From: Ancylobacter novellus
GTDB lineage: Bacteria; Pseudomonadota; Alphaproteobacteria; Rhizobiales; Methylopilaceae
Direction: 5' to 3'
Assembly: GCA_003241695.1 (NCBI GenBank)
Contig: QFPN01000008.1
Location: 248,001 to 312,000 of the forward strand
DNA length: 64,000 nt
In this document: in pieces, positions 29,342 through 37,415 of the stretch
How positions within the stretch are numbered: the first letter of the stretch is position 1
How the letters are laid out: each line of letters starts with the position of its first letter
Notes under the pieces: generated by a model
Told to the model about the DNA's origin: nothing
The model's database searches: none
The model's input: only the letters and a program-made list of their open reading frames with translations
Translations under genes and position numbers: made by a program

Positions 29342-31297
29342 TTACGCCGCCTCGTCCTTCCGCCGGTTCTGGCGGTGCTCGACGAGGTCGTCGACGACGG
29401 CCGGGTCCGCGAGCGTCGAGGTGTCGCCGAGCGCGCCCGGCTCGTCCTCGGCGATCTTGCGCAGGATGCGGCGCATGATCTTGCCTGAACGGGTCTTCGG
29501 CAGGCCCGGCGCGAACTGGATCAGGTCCGGCGAGGCGATCGGGCCGATGTCCTTGCGCACCCACTGGACCAGCTCCTTCTTGAGCTCGTCGGTGCCCTCG
29601 ACCCCCTCCATGAGGGTGACGTAGGCGTAGATGCCCTGCCCCTTCATGTCGTGCGGATAGCCGACGACGGCGGCCTCCGAGACCTTCTCGTGCGCGACGA
29701 GCGAGCTTTCGACCTCGGCCGTGCCCATGCGATGGCCCGAGACGTTGATGACGTCGTCAACGCGGCCGGTGATCCAGTAGTAGCCGTCCTCGTCGCGGCG
29801 GCAGCCGTCGCCGGTGAAGTAGGTGTTCTTGTAGGTCGAGAAGTAGGTCTCCTCGAAGCGCTTGTGGTCTCCGTAGACCGTGCGCATCTGGCCGGGCCAG
29901 GAGTCCGTGATCACGAGGTTGCCGTCGCCCGCGCCCTCGATGACGTTGCCTTCCGCGTCGACGAGCTCGGGCTTCACGCCGAAGAACGGCAGCGTCGCGG
30001 AGCCGGGCTTCAGGTCGGTCGCTCCGGGCAGCGGCGTGATCAGGATGCCGCCGGTTTCGGTCTGCCACCAGGTGTCGACGATCGGGCAGCGGCTGTCGCC
30101 GACGACGCGGTAGTACCACTCCCAGGCTTCCGGGTTGATCGGCTCGCCGACCGAGCCGAGCAGGCGAAGACTCTCGCGCGAGGTCGACTTCACCTTCTCC
30201 TCGCCGCCGCCCATCAGCGAGCGGATGGCGGTGGGGGCGGTATAGAAGATGTTGACCTTGTGCTTGTCGACCACTTCCCAGAAACGCGAGGTCGTCGGGT
30301 AGTTGGGCACGCCCTCGAACATCAGCGTGATCGCGCCGTTCGCGAGCGGTCCATAGACGATGTAGGAATGCCCGGTCACCCAGCCGACGTCGGCCGTGCA
30401 CCAGTACACGTCGCCCTCGTGATAGTCGAAGATCGCCTCATGGGTGAGGGAGGCGTAGACGAGGTAGCCGCCGGTGGTGTGCAGCACGCCCTTGGGCTTA
30501 CCCGTAGAGCCGGAGGTGTAGAGGATGAACAGCGGGTCCTCCGCGTTCATCTCCTCGGGCTCGCACTGGTCGGAGACGGACGCGACCGCGTCCTCGTAGC
30601 GGACGTCGCGGCCGTCCTTCATCGGCACGTCGGCGCCGGTGCGGGTCACGACGAAGACGGTCTCGACCCCGCCGACCTTGTCGATCGCGGCGTCGGTGTT
30701 CTTCTTCAGCGGCACCTTCTTGCCGCCGCGCAGGCCCTCGTCGGCCGTGATCACGACCTTCGACTCACAGCCCTCGATGCGGCCCGCGAGGCTGTCGGGC
30801 GAGAAGCCGCCGAACACGATCGAATGCACCGCTCCGATGCGCGCGCAGGCGAGCATGGCGTAGGCGGCTTCCGGGATCATCGGCAGGTAGATGGTGACGC
30901 GGTCGCCTCGTCTGACGCCGCGCTCCTTGAAGGCGTTCGCCAGACGGCAGACGTGGCCGTGCAGCTCCTTGTAGGTGATCGCCTTCGAATCCTTCGGGTC
31001 GTCGCCCTCCCAGAGGATCGCGGTCTGGTCGCCGCGGTCCTTCAGGTGGCGGTCGACGCAGTTGGCCGAGACGTTGAGCGTGCCGTCCTCGTACCATTTG
31101 ATCGAGACGTCATCCGGCGCGTAGGAGACGTTCTTCACCTTGGAGAACGGCTTGATCCAGTCGAGGCGCTTGGCCGTATCGCCCCAGTAGCCGTCCGGGT
31201 CCTCGATCGAGCGCTTGTAGTCGGCCTCATACTTCGCCTTGTCGTAATGGGCGCGGGTCTTCCACTCGTCGGGGACGGGATAGAGCTTCTCGGACAT
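29342..31297 (-). CDS. acs: Acetyl-CoA synthetase (AMP-forming)
   Basis: Activates acetate to acetyl-CoA through acetyl-AMP in the cytoplasm. 651 residues. It has the ANL P-loop ILYTSGSTGKPKGVLHT, the acetate-pocket segment DTWWQTETGGILITPLPG, and the C-terminal hinge with the catalytic lysine in PKTRSGKIMRRILRK. That lysine is the site of reversible acetylation control in the family. The ATG at 31297 (MSEKLYPVPDEW) is used; the longer upstream frame is not homologous. It would take the acetate produced by the aldehyde dehydrogenase at 2-3.5 kb. It appears monocistronic. Confidence 0.97.
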   Translation of the reverse strand: MSEKLYPVPDEWKTRAHYDKAKYEADYKRSIEDPDGYWGDTAKRLDWIKPFSKVKNVSYAPDDVSIKWYEDGTLNVSANCVDRHLKDRGDQTAILWEGDDPKDSKAITYKELHGHVCRLANAFKERGVRRGDRVTIYLPMIPEAAYAMLACARIGAVHSIVFGGFSPDSLAGRIEGCESKVVITADEGLRGGKKVPLKKNTDAAIDKVGGVETVFVVTRTGADVPMKDGRDVRYEDAVASVSDQCEPEEMNAEDPLFILYTSGSTGKPKGVLHTTGGYLVYASLTHEAIFDYHEGDVYWCTADVGWVTGHSYIVYGPLANGAITLMFEGVPNYPTTSRFWEVVDKHKVNIFYTAPTAIRSLMGGGEEKVKSTSRESLRLLGSVGEPINPEAWEWYYRVVGDSRCPIVDTWWQTETGGILITPLPGATDLKPGSATLPFFGVKPELVDAEGNVIEGAGDGNLVITDSWPGQMRTVYGDHKRFEETYFSTYKNTYFTGDGCRRDEDGYYWITGRVDDVINVSGHRMGTAEVESSLVAHEKVSEAAVVGYPHDMKGQGIYAYVTLMEGVEGTDELKKELVQWVRKDIGPIASPDLIQFAPGLPKTRSGKIMRRILRKIAEDEPGALGDTSTLADPAVVDDLVEHRQNRRKDEAA

Positions 31298-31472
31298 GAC
31301 TTCGCTCCCAGGCCTTCGTTTCGGCGTCCCGTCTTCGCGGGACGGTCTTGGAAGCGAACCTAGGGCGGAACGGCGCGCCGCCTCAAGCGCCTCCGCGTCG
31401 TACTTTGCGCGGAGCGGAGCGGGGAACCTCCGCGCGTGCCATTTTGAGGCTGAGGAGAAGGAGGCTGGGCAG

Positions 31473-31681
31473 ATTACGGAGCACATCGTTCGCTGGGAAC
31501 AGCATGGCGACAGCCTTTATCTGCCGATCCCGCCCGAGATCGTCGAACGCCTTGGACTGGTTGTTGGCGATATCGCGTTATTGCGCGACGACAAGTCGGA
31601 TTCGCCGAGAACGAAGCCGTTCAGCGAATGCAGAAAATGCTGGACGAGAACCCTAACGCCTTCGCCGCCATCTCGAAGTGA
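31473..31681 (+). pseudogene. AbrB/MazE-type antitoxin remnant, frameshifted and without a normal start
   Basis: In one frame from 31473 the sequence encodes HIVRWEQHGDSLYLPIPPEI followed by VERLGLVVGDIALLRDD, a swapped-hairpin AbrB/MazE DNA-binding domain. Near 31595 the reading must shift to another frame, which gives FAENEAVQRMQKMLDENPNA and a TGA at 31679-31681, a plausible antitoxin tail. The expected start codon is ATT (31473) where homologues would have ATG, with AAGGAGG at 31458-31464 correctly spaced. No partner toxin follows; the next gene is on the other strand. It is best read as a decayed toxin-antitoxin locus. Confidence 0.6.
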
Positions 31682-31694
31682 TCGAGGCTCGGCC

Positions 31695-32408
31695 TTACCG
31701 ATCAACCGCAGGTCCCAGCCGCCACACCGCCGTCGCCTTGATCTCGGCGTCCTCGAGGTCGCGGGTCACGGGCACGGCGTAGTCGGCGAGGCGTTCGAGC
31801 CGCTCCTTCGGCAGATAGCTGCGGCCGGGATCGCCGATCAGCACCGGGACGCCGTCCGCCAGAAACTCCTCGAGCCAGGCGAGCAGGCTCGCCGCGAGAT
31901 CACGCTCGTAGAACAGGTCGCCGACGGTGACGAGATCGACGGCGGGCCGCGGACCTCCGATCAGGTTGTCGCCAACCGTCCCGATCAAAACGCCGTTGGC
32001 CTCGGCGTTGATCGCGATCGCGGCGAGCGCGAAGCGGTCGAGGTCGGCGGCGAGCGTCGAGGCCGCGCCCGCCTTCATCGCGGCGATCGCCACAAGCCCG
32101 GAGCCCGCGCCCATGTCGAGCACACGGCGGCCGGCGCAGATCTCCGGGTGGTCGAGCAGATGACGCGCAAGCGCCTGCCCGCCGGCCCAGGCGAAGGCCC
32201 AGAAGGGCGGCGGAAGTCCTGCCTCGGCCAGCTCTTCCTCGGTCTTCGACCATAGCGGCACCGCCTCGTCGGCGACCCGGAGCGTGATCTCCGGCGCGAG
32301 CGGAACCGGCCGCGCGCGGGTTTCGGCGCGCACGAAGGACGCCGGGTCAGGCCCCGCGGCGTCCTCCGATCGTCGGAGGCCGTTCTCATGAACGCCGTCT
32401 TGCGTCAT
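31695..32408 (-). CDS. Class I SAM-dependent methyltransferase, ETF-beta lysine methyltransferase-like
   Basis: 237 residues. The pre-domain has PPPFWAFAWAGGQALARHLL, followed by SAM motif I VLDMGAGSGLVAIAA, an acidic strand end at AADLDRFALAA and the post-motif LVTVGDLFYERDLA. This layout matches the METTL20/ETFBKMT group, whose bacterial member in Agrobacterium methylates the beta subunit of electron transfer flavoprotein on lysine. That specific substrate is inferred from similarity. There is no signal peptide. It is divergent from the next small secreted protein, and its upstream region is short. Confidence 0.75.
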   Translation of the reverse strand: MTQDGVHENGLRRSEDAAGPDPASFVRAETRARPVPLAPEITLRVADEAVPLWSKTEEELAEAGLPPPFWAFAWAGGQALARHLLDHPEICAGRRVLDMGAGSGLVAIAAMKAGAASTLAADLDRFALAAIAINAEANGVLIGTVGDNLIGGPRPAVDLVTVGDLFYERDLAASLLAWLEEFLADGVPVLIGDPGRSYLPKERLERLADYAVPVTRDLEDAEIKATAVWRLGPAVDR

Positions 32409-32465
32409 CGGCCGCGCTCCGCCAGACGGGTCGGCGCGATGTTGATCTCTCTACGAAGGCCGGCC

Positions 32466-33026
32466 ATGCGGACGCTTCTCCTCGCCCTCGCCGCAACGCT
32501 TCTCGCGGTTCCGGCCGCAGCCCGGAGCGCCGAAGAAACCGCGCTCTTCATCACCACCGGGGTCGAGGCCGGCGCCACCACCCGCAACCGCGCGGGCGAG
32601 GTGATCATGCGGTACGCGAAGACGAGCGACGCGCCGCTGACGCTGACCGGCGAGCGGATCCAGAGCTCGCCCGGCTTCTCGGACACAACGGTGACGGTGG
32701 AGCGGGACGGCTGCAGGTTCACGGTCAAGACGTCCTGGGACCAGAGTTTTCAGGGCGAGACGAGAACATTGCGCGGCGAGACCTCGATCGATCTGACGGA
32801 TGCCAACGCGGCCGCGGTCCTGCGCCGGCATCCGGACGAATACGACCGGGCGCCGCCCGCGATCATCGACTATCCGAGCGCGAAGATGGAGGCGCGCCTC
32901 TTCGTCAACGGCGAGTTCGCCCAGTCCTACGACACGTTCACGTTCTTCTCCGACCAGGAGAAGCTCGATCAGGCGATCGCGCGCATGCGCGCCGACTGGT
33001 GCCCGGGACGCACCGCGCCGAAGTAA
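32466..33026 (+). CDS. Secreted hypothetical protein
   Basis: 186 residues. A signal peptide (RTLLLALAATLLAVPAAARS) leads to a soluble mature domain with GFSDTTVTVERDGCRFTVKT and two cysteines (one mid-protein, one near the end in MRADWCPG), which could form a disulfide. It is probably periplasmic. I do not recognise a family with confidence. The ATG at 32466 is preferred over the ATG nine codons upstream because the signal peptide begins there. It is convergent with the EVE-domain gene, 7 bases away. Confidence 0.7.
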   Translation: MRTLLLALAATLLAVPAAARSAEETALFITTGVEAGATTRNRAGEVIMRYAKTSDAPLTLTGERIQSSPGFSDTTVTVERDGCRFTVKTSWDQSFQGETRTLRGETSIDLTDANAAAVLRRHPDEYDRAPPAIIDYPSAKMEARLFVNGEFAQSYDTFTFFSDQEKLDQAIARMRADWCPGRTAPK

Positions 33027-33033
33027 GCGACGC

Positions 33034-33450
33034 TCAGCCGAGACCGCCCATGCGGCGGACCTCGGCCCATTCGTCGTCGGTCACCGGCTGAACCGAGAGC
33101 CGCATCGAGGTGACGAGCGACATCTTGGCGAGCTTCGGATTGGCTTTCACGTCGGCGAGCGTCACGGGTCTGGCCATGTCCTCCACCGCGCGGATGTCGA
33201 CGCATTCCCAGGTCGGGTTGTCGGCGGTCGAATCCGGATGGGCGAGCTTCGCCACCTGGACGATTCCGACGATCTCCTTGCCCTCGTTCGAATGGTAGAA
33301 GAATCCCAGATCCCCGACCTTCATCGCCCGCATGTTGTTGCGCGCCTGGTAGTTACGGACGCCCGTCCACTCCGCGCCGGCCTCGCCCGCGGCTTTCTGC
33401 TGGTCCCAGGACCAGGCGTCGGGTTCGGATTTGAACAGCCAGTGGGCCAT
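33034..33450 (-). CDS. EVE domain protein
   Basis: 138 residues forming a single EVE (PUA-like) domain. Typical segments are MAHWLFKSEPDAWSWDQQ, GVRNYQARNNMRAMKVGD and FFYHSNEGKEIVGIVQVAK. The domain binds modified bases in nucleic acids, with its aromatic cage including the tryptophans seen here. The human relative is THYN1. The role of stand-alone bacterial members is not settled. It is followed upstream on the same strand by gpsA-tsaD, the usual neighbourhood, and probably shares their transcript. Confidence 0.92.
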   Translation of the reverse strand: MAHWLFKSEPDAWSWDQQKAAGEAGAEWTGVRNYQARNNMRAMKVGDLGFFYHSNEGKEIVGIVQVAKLAHPDSTADNPTWECVDIRAVEDMARPVTLADVKANPKLAKMSLVTSMRLSVQPVTDDEWAEVRRMGGLG

Positions 33451-33488
33451 CGGGCGCTCCGCAGCGATGCGAGGATGAGGTCTGAAAT

Positions 33489-34454
33489 CTATTCGGCGCG
33501 CAGCGGCCGGGCGAGCAGGCGCTCGATCGCGTCGGTGACCGACAGCCGCCCCGCGACGATCTCGGCGACCGCCGAGGAGATCGGCAGCTCGACGCCGCGT
33601 TCCCCCGCAAGCTGGACCAGCGCCTCGGCGGTCGCGGCGCCCTCGGCGAGCTTTTCGGACGCGGGCTCCCCGCGGCCGATCGACAGGCCGAGCGAGAAGT
33701 TGCGGGACTTCGGCGAGGTCGCGGTCAGCACGAGGTCGCCTAGGCCGGAGAGGCCCGACAGGGTCTCGGGCCGTGCGCCGATCGCGCCGCCGAGTCGCGC
33801 AAGCTCCGCGAAGCCGCGGGCGATCAGCGCCGCGACCGCGCTCGCCCCAAGGCCGCGGCCTTCGACCACCCCGGCCGCGATCGCCAGCACGTTCTTGGCC
33901 GCGCCGCCGAGCGCGGTTCCGGCGACGTCGGTCGATCGGTAGGGCCGGAACGAGCGGGTGGCGAGCGCCTCGGCGACGCGCGTCGCCACGGCTTCGTCGG
34001 CGGAGGCGAGCGTCACTGCGGTCGGCAGGCCCCTTGCGACGTCGTCCGCGAAGCTCGGGCCCGACAGCAGCGCGTTCGGCCGGCCGGGAAGCGCCTCGTC
34101 GAGCGTCTGGTGTGGCAGCTTGAGGCTGCCGCGCTCGACGCCCTTGCAGGCCGCGACCGCGACCGCGCCGGCCTTCAGATGCGCCGCCGCGCGGCTGGAG
34201 ACCTCGCGCAGCGTCTGGGTCGGGGTCACGAACAGGATGATGCCGGCGGCGCCGAGCGCGGAAAGGTCGGCGGTCGCCCGCACGCCGTCGTGAAGCCGGA
34301 TCCCCGGCAGGCGGCGCTCGTTTTCCCGCGTCCGCTCGATCTCCGCCATGACCGCGGGGTCGCGGCCGACGAAGGCCACGTCGGCGCCGCTCGCCTCGGC
34401 CGCGACATTCGCGAGCGCCGCCCCCCAGGCGCCGGCCCCCAGAACCGCGATCAC
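33489..34454 (-). CDS. gpsA: NAD(P)-dependent glycerol-3-phosphate dehydrogenase
   Basis: Reduces dihydroxyacetone phosphate to sn-glycerol 3-phosphate for phospholipid synthesis. 321 residues. The Rossmann motif AVLGAGAWGAALANVAA is at the N-terminus, LSGPSFADDVARGLPTAV is in the middle, and the catalytic lysine region AKNVLAIAAGVVEG with GLGDLVLTATSPKSRNFSLG follows. Its ATG overlaps the tsaD stop by 4 bases, indicating translational coupling. Confidence 0.96.
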   Translation of the reverse strand: MIAVLGAGAWGAALANVAAEASGADVAFVGRDPAVMAEIERTRENERRLPGIRLHDGVRATADLSALGAAGIILFVTPTQTLREVSSRAAAHLKAGAVAVAACKGVERGSLKLPHQTLDEALPGRPNALLSGPSFADDVARGLPTAVTLASADEAVATRVAEALATRSFRPYRSTDVAGTALGGAAKNVLAIAAGVVEGRGLGASAVAALIARGFAELARLGGAIGARPETLSGLSGLGDLVLTATSPKSRNFSLGLSIGRGEPASEKLAEGAATAEALVQLAGERGVELPISSAVAEIVAGRLSVTDAIERLLARPLRAE

Positions 34455-35506
34455 GCTTTCGCTCCCGGCGCGGCCGCAGCGGCGTCGAGCGGCCAGCGCG
34501 GACGCGGCGCGAAGTCGAGCCCATCCTCGAGGCCGAGCGCGAGCCGTTCGGCCCCCGCCCAGGCGATCATGGCGCCGTTGTCGCCGCAGAGCGCGAGCGG
34601 CGGCGCGACCAGGCGCACCCCCATCTCGCCCGCGAGCCGCGTGAGCGCTTGCCGGATTGCGCCGTTGGCCGCGACCCCGCCGGCCACGACGAGCGCCGAG
34701 GGCTTTCCGTAGCGTTCGCCGAACACGCGGAACGCCGCCCGGGTCCGGTTGGCGACCACGTCCGTCACCGCGGCCTGAAAGCTCGCGCAGAGGTCGTCGA
34801 CGTCGGTCTCGGAGAGCGGCGCGATCTTCTCGGCCTCGATCCGCACCGCGGTCTTGAGGCCCGAGAGCGAGAAATTCGGCTCGACCCGCCCGAACATCGG
34901 TCGCGGAAAGGCGAATCGCGCCGGGTCGCCCCCGTCGGCGCAGCGCTCGACCTGCGGGCCGCCCGGATAGCCAAGGCCGAGCATCTTCGCGATCTTGTCG
35001 AAGGCCTCGCCCAGCGCGTCGTCCACCGTCGAGCCGAGCCGGACATAGGAGCCGACGCCCAGCACCGCGAGAAGCTGGGTGTGCCCCCCTGAAGCGAGCA
35101 GCAGCAGATAGGGGAAGCCGATCCCGTCGGTGAGGCGCGCGGTGAGCGCATGGGCTTCGAGATGGTTCACGGCGGAAAACGGCTTGCCCGCCACCAGCGC
35201 CAGGGCCTTCGCCGCCGTGAGGCCGACGATCACGCCCCCGACGAGCCCCGGCCCCGCAGCCGCAGCCACGCCGTCGAGATCGCGGATCCCGACTCCCGCG
35301 TCGGCAAGCGCCTTCGCCACGACGCCGTCGAGCGCCTCGACATGGGCGCGCGCGGCGATCTCGGGCACCACGCCGCCGAAGGCCGCATGCTCCTCGACCT
35401 GCGCCCGCACGACGTTCGACAGCACGGTCCCCGGCCCGGCGGAATCACGGCGCACCACCGCGGCGGCGGTCTCGTCGCAGGTTGTCTCGACGCCGAGCAC
35501 GAGCAT
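34451..35506 (-). CDS. tsaD: tRNA N6-adenosine threonylcarbamoyltransferase
   Basis: Transfers the threonylcarbamoyl group to A37 of ANN-reading tRNAs, working with TsaB, TsaE and TsaC/Sua5. 351 residues of the Kae1/ASKHA fold. It has GVETTCDETAAAVV at the start, the metal-binding histidines in NHLEAHALTARL, the nucleotide segment LLASGGHTQLLAV and VAGGVAANGAIR. It is divergent from hemC with about 160 bases between, a conserved alphaproteobacterial arrangement, and is coupled to gpsA. Confidence 0.96.
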   Translation of the reverse strand: MLVLGVETTCDETAAAVVRRDSAGPGTVLSNVVRAQVEEHAAFGGVVPEIAARAHVEALDGVVAKALADAGVGIRDLDGVAAAAGPGLVGGVIVGLTAAKALALVAGKPFSAVNHLEAHALTARLTDGIGFPYLLLLASGGHTQLLAVLGVGSYVRLGSTVDDALGEAFDKIAKMLGLGYPGGPQVERCADGGDPARFAFPRPMFGRVEPNFSLSGLKTAVRIEAEKIAPLSETDVDDLCASFQAAVTDVVANRTRAAFRVFGERYGKPSALVVAGGVAANGAIRQALTRLAGEMGVRLVAPPLALCGDNGAMIAWAGAERLALGLEDGLDFAPRPRWPLDAAAAAPGAKA

Positions 35507-35665
35507 GGAACGGGCGGGCTCTCCGGATGCAAGGCGCGCATCATTAGCCGCGCGCGCCGGGCGCGTCGACCGGGAGGCTTTACGCCGACGTTCGGCCGGG
35601 ATCGCGCGTCTTGAAACGACGCGCTATGGATGTCCGAAAATCGGTCCTGAAGAACGAGCAACGCA

Positions 35666-36592
35666 ATGCCCGCCCCTCTCCTTCGCATCGGCACCCGTGG
35701 AAGCCCCCTCGCGCTCTGGCAGGCGAACGCGGTGCGCGACGGGCTGATCCAAGCGCTCGGCGACCCGGAGGCCATCGAGATCGTGGTCATCAAGACCACC
35801 GGCGACGCGATCCAGGATCGTCCGTTGAGCGAGGCCGGCGGCAAGGGCCTGTTCGTGAAGGAGATCGACGAGGCGCTGCTCGCGGGGCGCGTCGACCTCG
35901 CGGTGCATTCGGCCAAGGATCTGCCGACCGACCTCGCGGAAGGCACGGCGCTCGCCGCGACGCTTCCCCGCGCCGACGTGCGCGACGCGCTGATCGGGGG
36001 ATCGGCCCCGATGCTCGACGCCCTGCCCGAGGGCGCCGTGGTCGGCACCGCGTCGCTGCGGCGCGGGGCGCTGGTGCGGCGGCGGCGGCCGGACCTCCGG
36101 GTCGTCTCGTTCCGCGGCAACGTCCAGAAGCGGCTCGAAAAGCTCGAGGCGGGCGTCGTCGACGCCACGCTGCTCGCCCTCGCCGGCCTGACGCGTCTCG
36201 GGCTTCAGGCGCATGCGACCGAGATTCTGCCCGAGGACGAGTTTTTGCCCGCGCTCGGGCAAGGCGCGGTCGCGGTCACGGCGCGCGAGGACGACGACAG
36301 GACGCGCGAGGCGCTCCGCCGCCTCGACTGCGCCGAGACGGCGGCGGCGCTCGCCTGCGAGCGGGCGTTCCTCAAGATTCTCGACGGCTCCTGCCGCACG
36401 CCGATCGCCGGGCTCGCTCGGGTCCGCGACGGCGCGCTCGCCTTCCGTGGGCTGGTGCTCTCCGAAGACGGCGCGCGCACCGTCGAGGGCGAAGTCCGCG
36501 GATCGGCCTCGGACGCCGCCGCGCTCGGGGCGGAGGCAGGGCGGGACGTTCGGTCGCGAACGCCGGCGGACCTGCTCGCGGCTTTCGGATGA
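35666..36592 (+). CDS. hemC: Porphobilinogen deaminase (hydroxymethylbilane synthase)
   Basis: Joins four porphobilinogens into hydroxymethylbilane. 308 residues. The N-terminal RIGTRGSPLALWQANAVRD, the active-site VHSAKDLPTDL with its catalytic aspartate, GTASLRRGALVRRRRPDL, and Cys243 in LDGSCRTPIAGLAR, which carries the dipyrromethane cofactor, are all present. It is the first gene of hemC-hemD-mic60-hemY. hemD starts 10 bases after its stop. Confidence 0.97.
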   Translation: MPAPLLRIGTRGSPLALWQANAVRDGLIQALGDPEAIEIVVIKTTGDAIQDRPLSEAGGKGLFVKEIDEALLAGRVDLAVHSAKDLPTDLAEGTALAATLPRADVRDALIGGSAPMLDALPEGAVVGTASLRRGALVRRRRPDLRVVSFRGNVQKRLEKLEAGVVDATLLALAGLTRLGLQAHATEILPEDEFLPALGQGAVAVTAREDDDRTREALRRLDCAETAAALACERAFLKILDGSCRTPIAGLARVRDGALAFRGLVLSEDGARTVEGEVRGSASDAAALGAEAGRDVRSRTPADLLAAFG

Positions 36593-36602
36593 GTCCCGCG
36601 CC

Positions 36603-37319
36603 ATGAAGATTCTCGTCCTCCGCCCGGAACGCGCGGCGCGCCGAACCGCGGAAGCGCTGTCGCGTCTCGGCTTCGAGGCGGTGCTCGCGCCGGTGCTGAC
36701 GATCGAGGATCTGGCCTCGCCGATCCCCGACGGCCCGTTCGACGCGGTGCTCGCGACGAGCGCCAACGGCCTCCGGAAGCTGAAGGAGCGGCCCGAGATC
36801 GCGGCGCTTTCCCGCGCGCCTCTCATCGCGGTCGGCGATCGCACGGCGGAGGCCGGCCGCGAGGCGGGATTCTCGACCGTTCATGTGGCGGAGGGCGACG
36901 GCCGGGCGCTGGTCGACGAGGCTGCCGCGCGCTTCCCCGCCCCCGCGCGCTTCCTGCACGCGGCGGGCGCCAACCGGGCCTTCGACGTCGCGGGCGCGCT
37001 GGCGGCGCGCGGCCATGCAACGACGGTGGTCGAACTCTACCGCGCGACGGCCGCGACCGAACTGCCCGAGGCCGCACGCTGGGCGTTGGAAACCGGCGCG
37101 CTCGGCGCGGCGCTGCATCATTCCGGCAGGATCGCCGAAACCTTCGTCGCATTGTCCGTGGAGGCGGGTTTCGCGGAAATCGTCAAAAACCTGCCGCATG
37201 CGACGCTCGCGCCGCGGATCGCACAAGCTCTTGAACGGGCGGGATGCCGCAGGATCGCGATCGCGCGACGGCCCGACGAAACGGCGCTGATCGAGGCGCT
37301 GCAATCCCTCGTCGCCTGA
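36603..37319 (+). CDS. hemD: Uroporphyrinogen-III synthase
   Basis: Cyclises hydroxymethylbilane with inversion of ring D. 238 residues with the two-domain HemD fold: ILVLRPERAARRTAEALSRL at the start, DAVLATSANGLRKL in the first domain, and ALHHSGRIAETFVALS with PHATLAPRIAQALERAG in the second. The family is poorly conserved in sequence, but placement between hemC and the mitofilin gene makes the call secure. The ATG at 36603 is used. Confidence 0.93.
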   Translation: MKILVLRPERAARRTAEALSRLGFEAVLAPVLTIEDLASPIPDGPFDAVLATSANGLRKLKERPEIAALSRAPLIAVGDRTAEAGREAGFSTVHVAEGDGRALVDEAAARFPAPARFLHAAGANRAFDVAGALAARGHATTVVELYRATAATELPEAARWALETGALGAALHHSGRIAETFVALSVEAGFAEIVKNLPHATLAPRIAQALERAGCRRIAIARRPDETALIEALQSLVA

Positions 37320-37415
37320 GGGCCGGGAGTCTCGCCATCGGGGTCATGGCGGTCTAAGTAGGTCGCGTGGGCCGCGTGTTGCGCGGTCGCCTTTTTCATC
37401 GAGCGACGCGAGGTC

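Noticed and set aside
31325..31344. Small hairpin CGTCCCG...CGGGACG in the acs upstream region
   Set aside because: It is short, has no T-run and lies in the 5' region with no known riboswitch features; nothing supports a function.
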